Shown: in pieces, positions 1 through 7,642 of the stretch
Position numbering within the stretch: the first letter of the stretch is position 1
Layout of the letters: every line of letters starts with the position of its first letter
Source of the DNA: Shewanella halotolerans
GTDB lineage: Bacteria; Pseudomonadota; Gammaproteobacteria; Enterobacterales; Shewanellaceae
Reading direction: 5' to 3'
DNA: 64,000 nucleotides
Assembly: GCF_019457535.1 (NCBI RefSeq)
Contig: NZ_CP080417.1
Coordinates: 868,001 to 932,000 of the forward strand
Program-made: the position numbers and the translations under genes
The notes under the pieces: generated by a model
Told to the model about the DNA's origin: nothing
The model's input: only the letters and a program-made list of their open reading frames with translations
Database searches by the model: none

Positions 1-63
1 TGGGGCTTTGCCAACCGTATGTTGGACACCAGTTTAGAGATGATAAAGGCCGTTAGAGCCTGA
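1..63 (+). CDS. epd: erythrose-4-phosphate dehydrogenase, C-terminal end (partial)
   Basis: Only the last 20 codons and a TGA stop lie in the window. The visible peptide (WGFANRML, then SLEMIKAV) is the conserved C-terminal helix of the GapA/Epd family. Position directly upstream of pgk and fba on the same strand matches the gammaproteobacterial epd-pgk-fba cluster, so Epd, an NAD-dependent erythrose-4-phosphate dehydrogenase of pyridoxal phosphate synthesis, is more likely than GapA. The assignment rests mainly on context because so little is visible. Confidence 0.75.
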   Translation, partial: WGFANRMLDTSLEMIKAVRA

Positions 64-164
64 TTTTAAAGATTTTAACCTATGGCCGGTGAAGCGTCCC
101 GGCGGTGGGTAGCCCAGTTTTGCTTTAACTTTTATTTTTAACTTTAAACTTAAGGAAACGTGAA

Positions 165-1340
165 ATGGCGATTATCAATATGTCAGCGTTAGATCTTCAG
201 GGCAAGCGCGTGCTTATCCGTGAAGACCTCAATGTCCCGGTCAGCAATGGTGTGGTCACCAGCGATGCGCGTCTGCGTGCCTCTCTGCCAACCATCAAGC
301 TGGCGCTGGAGAAAGGCGCGGCCGTGATGGTGATGTCTCACCTGGGTCGTCCGACCGAAGGCGAGTACAACAGCGAATTCTCTATGCAGCCTGTTGTGGA
401 TTACCTGGACAAGGCGCTGGATTGCCCGGTACGTCTGGCTAAAGACTATCTGGACGGCGTAGAAGCCAATGTCGGTGAAGTCGTGGTGTTCGAGAACGTA
501 CGCTTCAACGTCGGCGAGAAGAAGAACGACGAGGCGCTGGCCAAGAAGCTGGCTGCCCTGTGTGACGTGTATGTGATGGACGCCTTCGGCACCGCACACC
601 GCGCCCAGGCATCGACTCACGGTGTTGGCCTGTACGCCCCTGTGGCCTGTGCCGGTCCACTGCTAGCCGGCGAGCTGGAAGCCCTGGGTAAGGCGATGGA
701 CAACCCGGCGCGTCCGCTGGTGGCCATCGTGGGTGGTTCTAAGGTGTCGACCAAGCTGACCGTACTCGAGAGCCTCTCTGGCATTGTCGACCAGCTGGTC
801 GTGGGTGGTGGTATCGCCAACACCTTCATCGCCGCTGCCGGTCACAACGTGGGTAAGTCTCTCTATGAAGCGGATCTAATCGATGAAGCCAAGCGCCTGG
901 TAGCCAATGCCCAGAGCCGTGGCGGCGACATCCCAGTACCAACTGACGTTGTCGTTGCTAGCGAGTTCAGCCCAACGGCGAGCGCGACCCTCAAGGCGGT
1001 CCATCAAGTGGCGGATGAAGATATGATCTTCGACATCGGCCCTGATAGCGCCGAGGCCCTGGCCGAGATCCTCAAGAACGCCGGCACCATAGTCTGGAAT
1101 GGCCCGGTAGGCGTGTTCGAGTTCGACCAGTTCGGTGAAGGCACCAAGCGTATCGCTCAGGCGATCGCCGACTCTTCTGCCTTCTCTATCGCGGGCGGTG
1201 GTGACACCCTGGCGGCGGTCGACAAGTACGACATCGCCGACAAGGTCTCTTACATCTCTACCGGTGGTGGCGCCTTCCTGGAATTCCTGGAAGGTAAGGA
1301 ACTACCTGCTGTGGCGATGCTGGAAAGCCGCGGCGAATAA
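165..1340 (+). CDS. pgk: phosphoglycerate kinase
   Basis: Cytosolic glycolytic/gluconeogenic enzyme transferring phosphate between 1,3-bisphosphoglycerate and ADP. The 391-residue length is normal for the bacterial family. The N-terminal substrate loop RxDLNVP (about residues 19-25), the central hinge region and the C-terminal nucleotide-binding GGGDT segment are all present, so the protein looks intact. An AAGGA ribosome site lies about 8 bases before the ATG. It sits about 100 bp after epd and 153 bp before fba on the same strand, which is the usual glycolytic gene order. Confidence 0.97.
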   Translation: MAIINMSALDLQGKRVLIREDLNVPVSNGVVTSDARLRASLPTIKLALEKGAAVMVMSHLGRPTEGEYNSEFSMQPVVDYLDKALDCPVRLAKDYLDGVEANVGEVVVFENVRFNVGEKKNDEALAKKLAALCDVYVMDAFGTAHRAQASTHGVGLYAPVACAGPLLAGELEALGKAMDNPARPLVAIVGGSKVSTKLTVLESLSGIVDQLVVGGGIANTFIAAAGHNVGKSLYEADLIDEAKRLVANAQSRGGDIPVPTDVVVASEFSPTASATLKAVHQVADEDMIFDIGPDSAEALAEILKNAGTIVWNGPVGVFEFDQFGEGTKRIAQAIADSSAFSIAGGGDTLAAVDKYDIADKVSYISTGGGAFLEFLEGKELPAVAMLESRGE

Positions 1341-1379
1341 GTAAAAAAATAATTAGTATTATAAGAAACCGCCGATAGT

Positions 1380-1404
1380 CGGGTCGCAAGGAGTTCGCGA
1401 CCTT
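1380..1404 (+). other. intercistronic hairpin between pgk and fba
   Basis: GGTCGC and its complement GCGACC pair around an AAGGAGTT loop. No U-tract follows, so it is not an intrinsic terminator. It could be an mRNA-stability or processing hairpin between the two glycolytic genes; that role is inference. Confidence 0.4.
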
Positions 1405-1493
1405 TCTGTCGGTATCAAAATCTGTCCAAACGATAGTGACCTCGGTGGTTAAGCGGGCATGGCCCGATTGCCACCCTATTATTGGAGTTAAAA

Positions 1494-2558
1494 ATGGCCT
1501 TAATTTCCCTACGTCAACTGCTAGACCATGCCGCAGAGCACGGATATGGCGTTCCCGCGTTCAACGTTAACAACCTGGAGCAGATGCGCGCCATCATGCA
1601 GGCGGCTGAAGCCACAGACAGCCCGGTTATCGTTCAGGCGTCAGCCGGTGCGCGTAAGTATGCTCGTCCTCAGTTCCTTAAGTATCTGATGGCGGCGGCG
1701 CTCGAGCAGTACCCAGATATCCCTGTGTGTATCCACCAGGATCACGGTACTCACCCTGACGTGTGTCAGCGTTCTATCCAGCTGGGTATGTCTTCAGTCA
1801 TGATGGACGGCTCACTGATGTCAGACGGTAAGACACCGGCTTCATACGAGTACAACGTCGACGTGACCCGCAAGACGGTAGCTTTCGCCCACGCCTGTGG
1901 TGTGTCGGTAGAGGGTGAGATCGGCTGTCTGGGTAGCCTGGAAACTGGTCAAGCCGGTGAAGAAGATGGTGTTGGCGCCGAAGGTATCCTGAGCGAAGAT
2001 CAGCTGCTGACCACGCCGGAAGAAGCGGCGCGTTTCGTGGCCGATACTCACGTGGATGCCCTGGCCATCGCTATCGGTACCAGCCATGGTGCCTACAAGT
2101 TTAGCCGTAAGCCTACTGGCGACGTGCTGCGTATCGACCGCATCAAAGAGATCCATGCACGTATCCCTAACACCCACCTGGTCATGCACGGTTCATCTTC
2201 TGTGCCGCAAGAGTGGCTGGAAGTGATCAACCAGTATGGCGGCGCCATCCCTGAAACTTATGGTGTGCCACTGGAAGAGATCGTCGAAGGTATCAAGCAC
2301 GGCGTGCGTAAGGTTAACATCGACACCGACCTGCGTCTGGCCTCTACCGGTGCGGTACGTAAGTTCCTGGCGGAGAACCCAAGCGAGTTCGACCCACGTA
2401 AATTCCTGAAAGCCTCTATGGATGCGATGGCAGACATCTGTACCGTTCGCTACGAAGCCTTCGGTGCGGCGGGCATGGGTTCTAAGATCAAGCCTAAGTC
2501 ACTGCAGGCCATGTATAAGGCATACCAGTCTGGCGAGTTAGATCCACAGGTGAACTAA
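1494..2558 (+). CDS. fba: fructose-bisphosphate aldolase, class II (subtype B, Calvin-cycle type)
   Basis: Reversibly cleaves fructose 1,6-bisphosphate into dihydroxyacetone phosphate and glyceraldehyde 3-phosphate, zinc-dependent, cytosolic. The 354-residue protein carries HQDHGTH near residue 80-86 with the metal-binding histidine, a central VEGEIG segment, the IGTSHGAYK motif and KVNIDTD near the C terminus. The sequence is closer to the longer Calvin-cycle subtype than to E. coli FbaA. The ATG chosen is preceded by GGAG at good spacing; an in-frame TTG four codons upstream overlaps that ribosome site and is unlikely. A strong terminator follows. Confidence 0.95.
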   Translation: MALISLRQLLDHAAEHGYGVPAFNVNNLEQMRAIMQAAEATDSPVIVQASAGARKYARPQFLKYLMAAALEQYPDIPVCIHQDHGTHPDVCQRSIQLGMSSVMMDGSLMSDGKTPASYEYNVDVTRKTVAFAHACGVSVEGEIGCLGSLETGQAGEEDGVGAEGILSEDQLLTTPEEAARFVADTHVDALAIAIGTSHGAYKFSRKPTGDVLRIDRIKEIHARIPNTHLVMHGSSSVPQEWLEVINQYGGAIPETYGVPLEEIVEGIKHGVRKVNIDTDLRLASTGAVRKFLAENPSEFDPRKFLKASMDAMADICTVRYEAFGAAGMGSKIKPKSLQAMYKAYQSGELDPQVN

Positions 2559-2610
2559 TTCGGTCTGACGACCCGATATGAATGCTTGATATCAAAGCTT
2601 GATATAAAAC

Positions 2611-2640
2611 AAAGGCCCGCCAATTTGGCGGGCTTTTTTT
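2611..2640 (+). terminator. intrinsic terminator after fba
   Basis: A perfect 7-bp stem GCCCGCC/GGCGGGC with an AATTT loop is followed by a run of T. It ends the epd-pgk-fba transcript. Confidence 0.9.
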
Positions 2641-2797
2641 ATGGTAAAAACGCCACAAAGAGTAAGGACTAACTCTCGTTATTAGCTGAGCTGTTAGTTC
2701 AATATGCTGGAAAGGCAAGCGCAATTTTCATTTCTGTGCGCCGGGTGATACTATTGCGCCAATTTTTAAGGGACTTAGATAAATAGGTAAACAGATA

Positions 2798-3538
2798 ATG
2801 AAAAAATTGCTGACGGCTACGGCCATCCTGATGGCGGCCCCTTTCGCAGCGCACGCGGGCGCCGATTTCGTTAAGGGTGACAGAACCTTTGCCGCCGACG
2901 CCGAACTGGGTGCGACGGTGACTACGGGTAATACTGAGACGACCTCTCTCAAGGGCCGTCTGGACATGAAGCACGAGCTAGGTAACTGGGAAAACCAATA
3001 CCTGCTGGAAGCCCTCTACAAAGAGGACAGCGGCGAAGAGACGGGTAAGCGCTACTACGGCCTGGTACAGGGCAACTACAAGTTCAGCGACGTGAACTAT
3101 ATGTTTGCCAACGCCAACCACGAGATCGATCCCTTTACCGGCTTCGATTCTAAGTCGACGGTTTCTGCCGGTTATGGTCACAAGTTTGTCGATACCGAGA
3201 AGACGACCTTCGCCGTCGAAGTGGGTCCGGGTTTCCAGTACAAGCGTCTGGACGATGAGAGCGCCGCCGAAGCGGGTTACGACACCGAAGAGAGCTGGGT
3301 GGCTCACGGTGTGATGAACTTCGAAACCGAGATCACCGACAACTCTAAGTTTAAGCAGCTGTTTGTGGCCGATTACGGTGAGAGCCTGGAAGGTCGCTCT
3401 GAAACCTCTATCACGGCTAACATCGTTGGCGCCCTGGCGATGAAGTTTGCCGTCATCGTGCGTTACAACAGCGAGCCGCTGGACGACAAGAAGAGCACAG
3501 ATACCGAAACCAACATGACGCTATTGTACTCTTTCTAA
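2798..3538 (+). CDS. DUF481 family outer-membrane protein
   Basis: A 246-residue protein with a clear signal peptide (about residues 1-20, ending AAHA). The rest alternates short polar and aromatic strands and ends LLYSF with a terminal aromatic residue, as expected for an outer-membrane beta barrel. The opening ELGATVTTGNTETTSLKGRL is the DUF481 (YdiY-like) signature. Family members are salt- or stress-linked outer-membrane proteins of unknown biochemical function. It stands alone between two terminators, so it is probably monocistronic. Confidence 0.88.
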   Translation: MKKLLTATAILMAAPFAAHAGADFVKGDRTFAADAELGATVTTGNTETTSLKGRLDMKHELGNWENQYLLEALYKEDSGEETGKRYYGLVQGNYKFSDVNYMFANANHEIDPFTGFDSKSTVSAGYGHKFVDTEKTTFAVEVGPGFQYKRLDDESAAEAGYDTEESWVAHGVMNFETEITDNSKFKQLFVADYGESLEGRSETSITANIVGALAMKFAVIVRYNSEPLDDKKSTDTETNMTLLYSF

Positions 3539-3559
3539 TAGGGTTTTTATTGGGTTTAA

Positions 3560-3588
3560 GAGACGCCTTTCGGGGCGTCTTTTTTTTG
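3560..3588 (+). terminator. intrinsic terminator after DUF481 gene
   Basis: AGACGCC pairs with GGCGTCT around a short CG-rich loop and is followed by eight T. Confidence 0.9.
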
Positions 3589-3785
3589 TCTGAAATCAGG
3601 CTGAAATTAAGCCTAAGCGGGCTTAAATCTGTATCGGGATGTATCATAATTATTCAGATAATTTAATGGGTTATGTGCTGATTGTCACGAAAGTCAGCCG
3701 GGTAAAATGTCACACTAACAACTAGACGCTAGCCTTAACAGGCGTCGTGATATTTGTGTAATTTCCCCTTAAGTGTGAGACCCGG

Positions 3786-4241
3786 ATGCAGATAGGCTGC
3801 TGTTGGTTTGAGCCGTCCCAGTCGACGCTGTCAAATCAGGACAATGACACCAGCTGGCTAATGCCAGGTGCGGAGTTTGCCGTACTTAAATTATTGACCG
3901 AGCACCGGGGTCAAGTGATGTCCAATGCCGATCTGTTGGCCTGCCTACCCGAAGATGACGCCAACATGGCACGTCTGGTGCAGGCGGTGGATCGCATCCG
4001 CTTCTTTCTCGGCAGTCCGTCGGGCAAGCTGCTGGAGTCGGTGGACGATCAGGGCTATATACTGCACAGCAAACTCTCGCCCCACCGCGAGCTGCTGGGC
4101 AATGGACCTATCCGACGCATGACCAAGCAGCAATACATACTGCTGATCTCTCAGCTGCTACTGCTGTTTCTGCTCATCTATTCAGTGTTTGAGCCCTTCA
4201 ACTATCTGCCCTCGTTAGCCGAGATCATCGGCGAGCAATAA
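3786..4241 (+). CDS. short membrane-anchored winged-helix regulator (CadC/ToxR-like, no periplasmic domain)
   Basis: A 151-residue protein. Residues about 10-97 read as an OmpR/ToxR-type winged helix, with the recognition-helix region ANMARLVQAVDRIR and the wing ESVDDQGYIL. A transmembrane helix spans about 116-134 (ILLISQLLLLFLLIY). Only about 17 residues follow the helix, so there is almost no periplasmic sensor, unlike ToxR or CadC. It lies convergent to the split-Soret cytochrome operon, while a full-length relative lies on that operon's other side. A regulatory role in that locus is inference from position. The start ATG has only a weak upstream ribosome site. Confidence 0.75.
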   Translation: MQIGCCWFEPSQSTLSNQDNDTSWLMPGAEFAVLKLLTEHRGQVMSNADLLACLPEDDANMARLVQAVDRIRFFLGSPSGKLLESVDDQGYILHSKLSPHRELLGNGPIRRMTKQQYILLISQLLLLFLLIYSVFEPFNYLPSLAEIIGEQ

Positions 4242-4372
4242 CCCCTTCTTCTATCTATGGCCGTGTCCCGCTTGCTGGGCAGGTTTAGCGCTGGTTTAGC
4301 TTTGATTTAGACTTAGGCTTTATTTAGCTGACAGCTCTCTGCTGTTGCCGAAAGAGTGGCAAGAGCGGACAT

Positions 4373-4405
4373 AAAAAAAGGGCCACACGTTAGGTGATGG
4401 CCCTC
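4373..4405 (-). terminator. intrinsic terminator after the lipoprotein/cytochrome operon
   Basis: Read on the minus strand, GGGCCA pairs with TGGCCC and runs into seven T. It lies just after the stop of the lipoprotein gene. Confidence 0.8.
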
Positions 4406-4421
4406 AAAGTGGTGCAGTGGG

Positions 4422-4946
4422 TTAAGTGGAGGGGAGCAGAACCAGTTCGTTGGTCGCCTTGGCACCTTTGATCTCGATACCTACCTTGTATTCCTTCACC
4501 GAGCCAGGCGCCGTGTTGGCGTCCCAGTTAAGATCCGTGGCATCGAAGCTGTATTGACCCTTGTCTGTTTCTTGCAGCACGCCCTGGCAATCGCCGGCGG
4601 CACTGTCGCATGAGTAGCTCTGGGTCACGTGCCAGTGTTTCCACGCCTTGGCGTTACGTGAGGTGGTGGAGCTATCAGGGAAACCGAAGTAGACGATACG
4701 GTAATCCGTGGCATTGGTGATGGCCAGGCCGGCATCATCCTTCAGGGCAAAGTTGAGTGTGCCCGTCTCGCCGTCAAACTCGGCCAGGGTCAGGTTGATG
4801 GCCAATGCCTCACCGGCATCTATGGTGTCGGCAACCGGTGGCGGAGTGATCTCGCCGCCGTTGTCATCATTGTCATTGTCGTCGCTACCGCAGCCGCCGC
4901 AGATTAGCGCCGTTGCCAGTAGGGCTGTTAATAACTTCTCATTCAT
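4422..4946 (-). CDS. lipoprotein resembling domain I of MtrC/OmcA cytochromes
   Basis: A 174-residue lipoprotein: signal peptide with lipobox ICGGC at residues 15-19, then an acidic Asp/Asn-rich spacer. The body is predicted beta-rich. The pattern of an INLTL strand, a NFALKDDAG turn, an aromatic YFGF strand, a W-x-x-W stretch and a GQYSFDA strand resembles by eye the heme-free beta domain I of decaheme MtrC/OmcA proteins, but no CXXCH motif is present. It follows the split-Soret cytochrome gene by 11 bp and is surely co-transcribed, so it may be its extracytoplasmic partner. The fold assignment is inference; lipoprotein status is secure. Confidence 0.72.
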   Translation of the reverse strand: MNEKLLTALLATALICGGCGSDDNDNDDNGGEITPPPVADTIDAGEALAINLTLAEFDGETGTLNFALKDDAGLAITNATDYRIVYFGFPDSSTTSRNAKAWKHWHVTQSYSCDSAAGDCQGVLQETDKGQYSFDATDLNWDANTAPGSVKEYKVGIEIKGAKATNELVLLPST

Positions 4947-4957
4947 GACCTGCTCCT

Positions 4958-5779
4958 TTAGTTAAAGTGGCCGGTATGGCAAGTCGTACATTCCATGTCA
5001 GACTTCACGCTGGCGGCGCTGCCCATGGTGCTCTCTACGCCGTGACAGCTTTGGCAAGCTTGCGCCTCGCTCGAAGGCTTTGATTCAGGCAGGGCAGAGA
5101 TATCTTCGCCCTTGTAGGCACGGTTAAGTAGCTCGACCACATGGTAGGCCACTGAGGCCGACAGACGCTTACAACGCTCACCCTTCTGGCTGAAGGTAAA
5201 GCCTGAGGCCTTAGACCAGTTACTGATAGAGGAGTGACACAGTATGCTGTTGGCAACAGATGACTTACCTACAAGTGCCGTCTTCTCGGCGGTAGAACCG
5301 ATACCGGCCACGAACTCGTCGCTGGAGAAAGGCAGCTCGGTCACCTCGTAGTAGCGGAAAGAGGCGCCGATCACCGCGGCGTTCTGGCCATTGATGTCGT
5401 CGAGTATGTTCACCAGCATACCTGTGGCGTTGTTGTTACCACATACTGTGCCCTGACCCACGATACCGGCCCAACCATAGCCAGCCAGTGCGGTAGGAAT
5501 CGTTGCAAACTTGGCGGCGTCGGCGCTTTCAGAGTTGGCCAGCATGGTGACTAGGGCGTGAAAGACCTGGTGCATACAGCCGCCGCCTGTCTCGTAGGCG
5601 AGCTTGGCCGTTGCCATAGGATCCAGGGGGACATACTTGAGCTTCTCACCCAGTTCCAGTTTGTAGTTACCTTGTTCGTCGGTGGCGGCGAAGGCAGATG
5701 TGCCCATTAGGGTTGCGCCTGCCGCGGCGGTGCTGATGCCGATGATTTGGCTAAGTGCTTGGCGTCTATTGATGGTCAT
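4958..5779 (-). CDS. split-Soret-like diheme cytochrome c with Tat-type signal
   Basis: A 273-residue protein with a twin-arginine-like leader (NRRQALSQ, then a hydrophobic stretch ending about residue 31). The GGGCMHQVF motif and the later cysteine-containing segments resemble the C_GCAxxG_C_C redox family, and two c-type heme motifs, CQSCH at 242-246 and CTTCH at 264-268, lie at the C terminus. This layout matches the split-Soret cytochrome of Desulfovibrio, a diheme periplasmic electron carrier. A Tat-like leader on a c-type cytochrome is unusual because heme is attached after Sec export. It heads a two-gene operon with the downstream lipoprotein. Confidence 0.85.
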   Translation of the reverse strand: MTINRRQALSQIIGISTAAAGATLMGTSAFAATDEQGNYKLELGEKLKYVPLDPMATAKLAYETGGGCMHQVFHALVTMLANSESADAAKFATIPTALAGYGWAGIVGQGTVCGNNNATGMLVNILDDINGQNAAVIGASFRYYEVTELPFSSDEFVAGIGSTAEKTALVGKSSVANSILCHSSISNWSKASGFTFSQKGERCKRLSASVAYHVVELLNRAYKGEDISALPESKPSSEAQACQSCHGVESTMGSAASVKSDMECTTCHTGHFN

Positions 5780-6006
5780 GACAATGTCCTCACTTGGATA
5801 GATGTTATTTTTGTTGTTGGCGTGGTTAAAGGGATACGCCGGTTTGAACTTGAGGCCAGTGTGGTCTGGGTAGATTGCAAATAGTGTGACCTGGGCTGGA
5901 TGAAGCTTGGGGCTAGGCGCGCATCTGCCTGCGCCGATTTTTTCGGCGCCTTTTATCGATTTAATTAATTAACACCTCGAGCTTTCATCGTTGTTATGTT
6001 TTGCGA

Positions 6007-6022
6007 TGTGAGGTTGGTCACT
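6007..6022. promoter_or_regulatory. CRP-like site
   Basis: TGTGAGGTTGGTCACT matches the CRP consensus TGTGA-N6-TCACA at 9 of 10 positions. It is about 230 bp from the cytochrome start and about 215 bp from the regulator start, so either gene could be the target. Confidence 0.55.
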
Positions 6023-6100
6023 TTATTTGTAATATTCATGTTAATTTGCGAGGTTTCAGCCAGGGATAAATATTGGGGCTTAGTGCACGAAGAAGGGGGC

Positions 6101-6182
6101 GGGGATCACAGAGCGCATAACTCCACAACTATTGTAAGGGTATTTTCTAGATGACTTTCGAGGAGATAGAGGGGATCACAGA
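6101..6182 (+). repeat. paired GGGGATCACAGA direct repeats
   Basis: Identical 12-mers at 6101-6112 and 6171-6182, the second ending 55 bp before the start of the ToxR-like gene. The spacing of 70 bp (about seven helical turns) places both on the same DNA face, as for regulator half-sites. Which protein binds is unknown; autoregulation by the adjacent gene is one possibility. Confidence 0.45.
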
Positions 6183-6237
6183 TTTTTTTGCTAGGTTTGC
6201 ATAAGCTTATGCACAGCGAAATGAAAGAGTAACCAAG

Positions 6238-7059
6238 ATGCAACTGGGTGATTGCCGATTTGACAGACATACAGGCGTGCTCACCAATGAGTTAACGGGT
6301 GAAGAGTGGCATCTACCGCGCGCCGAGCTGCAGGTGTTGCTGCTCCTGCTGGCCAATAGTGACAAGGTAGTGGCTAAGCGCGTCTTAGGGGCGGGGGATG
6401 ACGAGCATCCGCCATTAAGCGATTCGTCGGTGGCGCGGGCGGTATTTATGCTGCGCTCCTTCCTCGGTCCGCTGCACGAACACATGATAGAAACCGTTAA
6501 GGGCAAGGGCTATCGCCTGCGCCTGGATAGCGGCGTTCCCTCGTCTGTGCATCATACCGATAACGCCTCGGCAAACGGCGAGCCCCATGGCCTTGGCGAG
6601 CGGATCGAGGCTGTGCTGGCCTGGCTGTTTGGCAAGCGTCATCGCTGGATAAAGCTGTGGATTGGCCTTATCGTCCTGCTGCTGGGGGCGCTGGTCTCCT
6701 TGCAGCTCTTCTCCTCGGTCAATTTCGAGGCGCAACATACAGAGCCCTATCTGCGCCATGGCATCACCTTGGAGTCGGGGCAGAAGGTGATGTTTATCAG
6801 CTACGCCAAGTCCAAGACCAATAACACCTCGCTACTGCGCCTGTCAGAGAAGATGTCCCAGGCGTTCGAGCGCTGTGAGTCCTCGCCCTGGAAAGAGGTC
6901 TATATGTCGCTCTCCCACGATAAGCAGGTGTTTAACATCACCATGCGCGGCGAGAGGATGGGACAATCTCTGGTGCGCAACCTTAAGTTAACCGATTACA
7001 GGCAGCAGAAGGTGTTTATCTCCGAGGCCTGGTTTAAAGAGGTATCTTTGTGTGAATAG
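6238..7059 (+). CDS. ToxR/CadC-like transmembrane transcriptional regulator
   Basis: A 273-residue protein. Residues 1-96 form an OmpR-type winged helix (SDSSVARAVFMLRSFLG as recognition region, ETVKGKGYRLR as wing). A linker of about 40 residues precedes one transmembrane helix at about 139-160, and a periplasmic domain of about 110 residues follows, containing one cysteine in the body and one at the penultimate position. This is the ToxR/CadC/MarT plan: DNA binding from the inner membrane in response to a periplasmic signal. Its stop overlaps the start of the next gene by 8 bases, the spacing expected for a ToxR-ToxS or MarT-FidL partner pair. The signal sensed is unknown. Confidence 0.85.
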   Translation: MQLGDCRFDRHTGVLTNELTGEEWHLPRAELQVLLLLLANSDKVVAKRVLGAGDDEHPPLSDSSVARAVFMLRSFLGPLHEHMIETVKGKGYRLRLDSGVPSSVHHTDNASANGEPHGLGERIEAVLAWLFGKRHRWIKLWIGLIVLLLGALVSLQLFSSVNFEAQHTEPYLRHGITLESGQKVMFISYAKSKTNNTSLLRLSEKMSQAFERCESSPWKEVYMSLSHDKQVFNITMRGERMGQSLVRNLKLTDYRQQKVFISEAWFKEVSLCE

Positions 7060-7573
7060 AAAGGTGCTGTGGGCGATCAATATTATCGTGCTGGGGCTGC
7101 TGGCGATTAGCATCACCATCAGCTATCGCTACCTCAATCCCAGCGAAACCCTGATGCTCAGTTGTAGCTCTGAGCTGTTCGACCGCCGCGACGACGCCCA
7201 GGCGGAGGGGCGCCACTATCTCTTGGTGGATATCATGGCCAAGAAGCAACAGGCGCAGATCAACTACCGCTACTTCAATCTCGACGGCACCTCGGCGGGG
7301 ATCATACGCATGCAGGGCAAGTACCTCGAGTTCGATGAGGCTAACGGCCGCTATAACTTCTCGGTTGAGACCAAGGAGGAGAGCGGCGCCGAGTCGACAG
7401 ATGCCATGCCAAGACACATGCAGTACCTCTCCTATATCAGCTCCTTTAACTTAGACAGCAAGGGGATGCACAACCTCTCTATCGAGCCGCTGGAATTAGA
7501 TCCCCACAGGGACTATGCCGTGGTATTGTTTCAGCCGAGTAACACCGTCTGCGGCTGCCGTATAGTGCAATAG
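7052..7573 (+). CDS. FidL-like single-pass membrane partner protein
   Basis: A 173-residue protein with an N-terminal membrane anchor (about residues 5-25) and a periplasmic beta-rich domain with an early LSCSS segment and a late CGC motif. Small anchored proteins encoded directly after CadC/MarT-type regulators belong to FidL- or ToxS-like groups that stabilise or modulate the regulator; this one looks nearer to FidL. The GTG start lies inside the last codons of the upstream gene, indicating translational coupling. Assignment rests on architecture and position rather than strong sequence similarity. Confidence 0.65.
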   Translation: MNRKVLWAINIIVLGLLAISITISYRYLNPSETLMLSCSSELFDRRDDAQAEGRHYLLVDIMAKKQQAQINYRYFNLDGTSAGIIRMQGKYLEFDEANGRYNFSVETKEESGAESTDAMPRHMQYLSYISSFNLDSKGMHNLSIEPLELDPHRDYAVVLFQPSNTVCGCRIVQ

Positions 7574-7642
7574 CCGCACTTGGGCTATACTCAGGATGTG
7601 CATTTCTAAATTACTGAAATAATTCTATTATTCTGAGGTTTT

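Larger units (their letters stand above)
5780..6237. other. intergenic region between split-Soret operon and ToxR-like gene
   Basis: This divergent promoter region holds a CRP-like site near its centre, a GC hairpin with a poly-T loop at 5931-5949, and two copies of GGGGATCACAGA 70 bp apart. No protein-coding or RNA gene was found. Confidence 0.6.
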
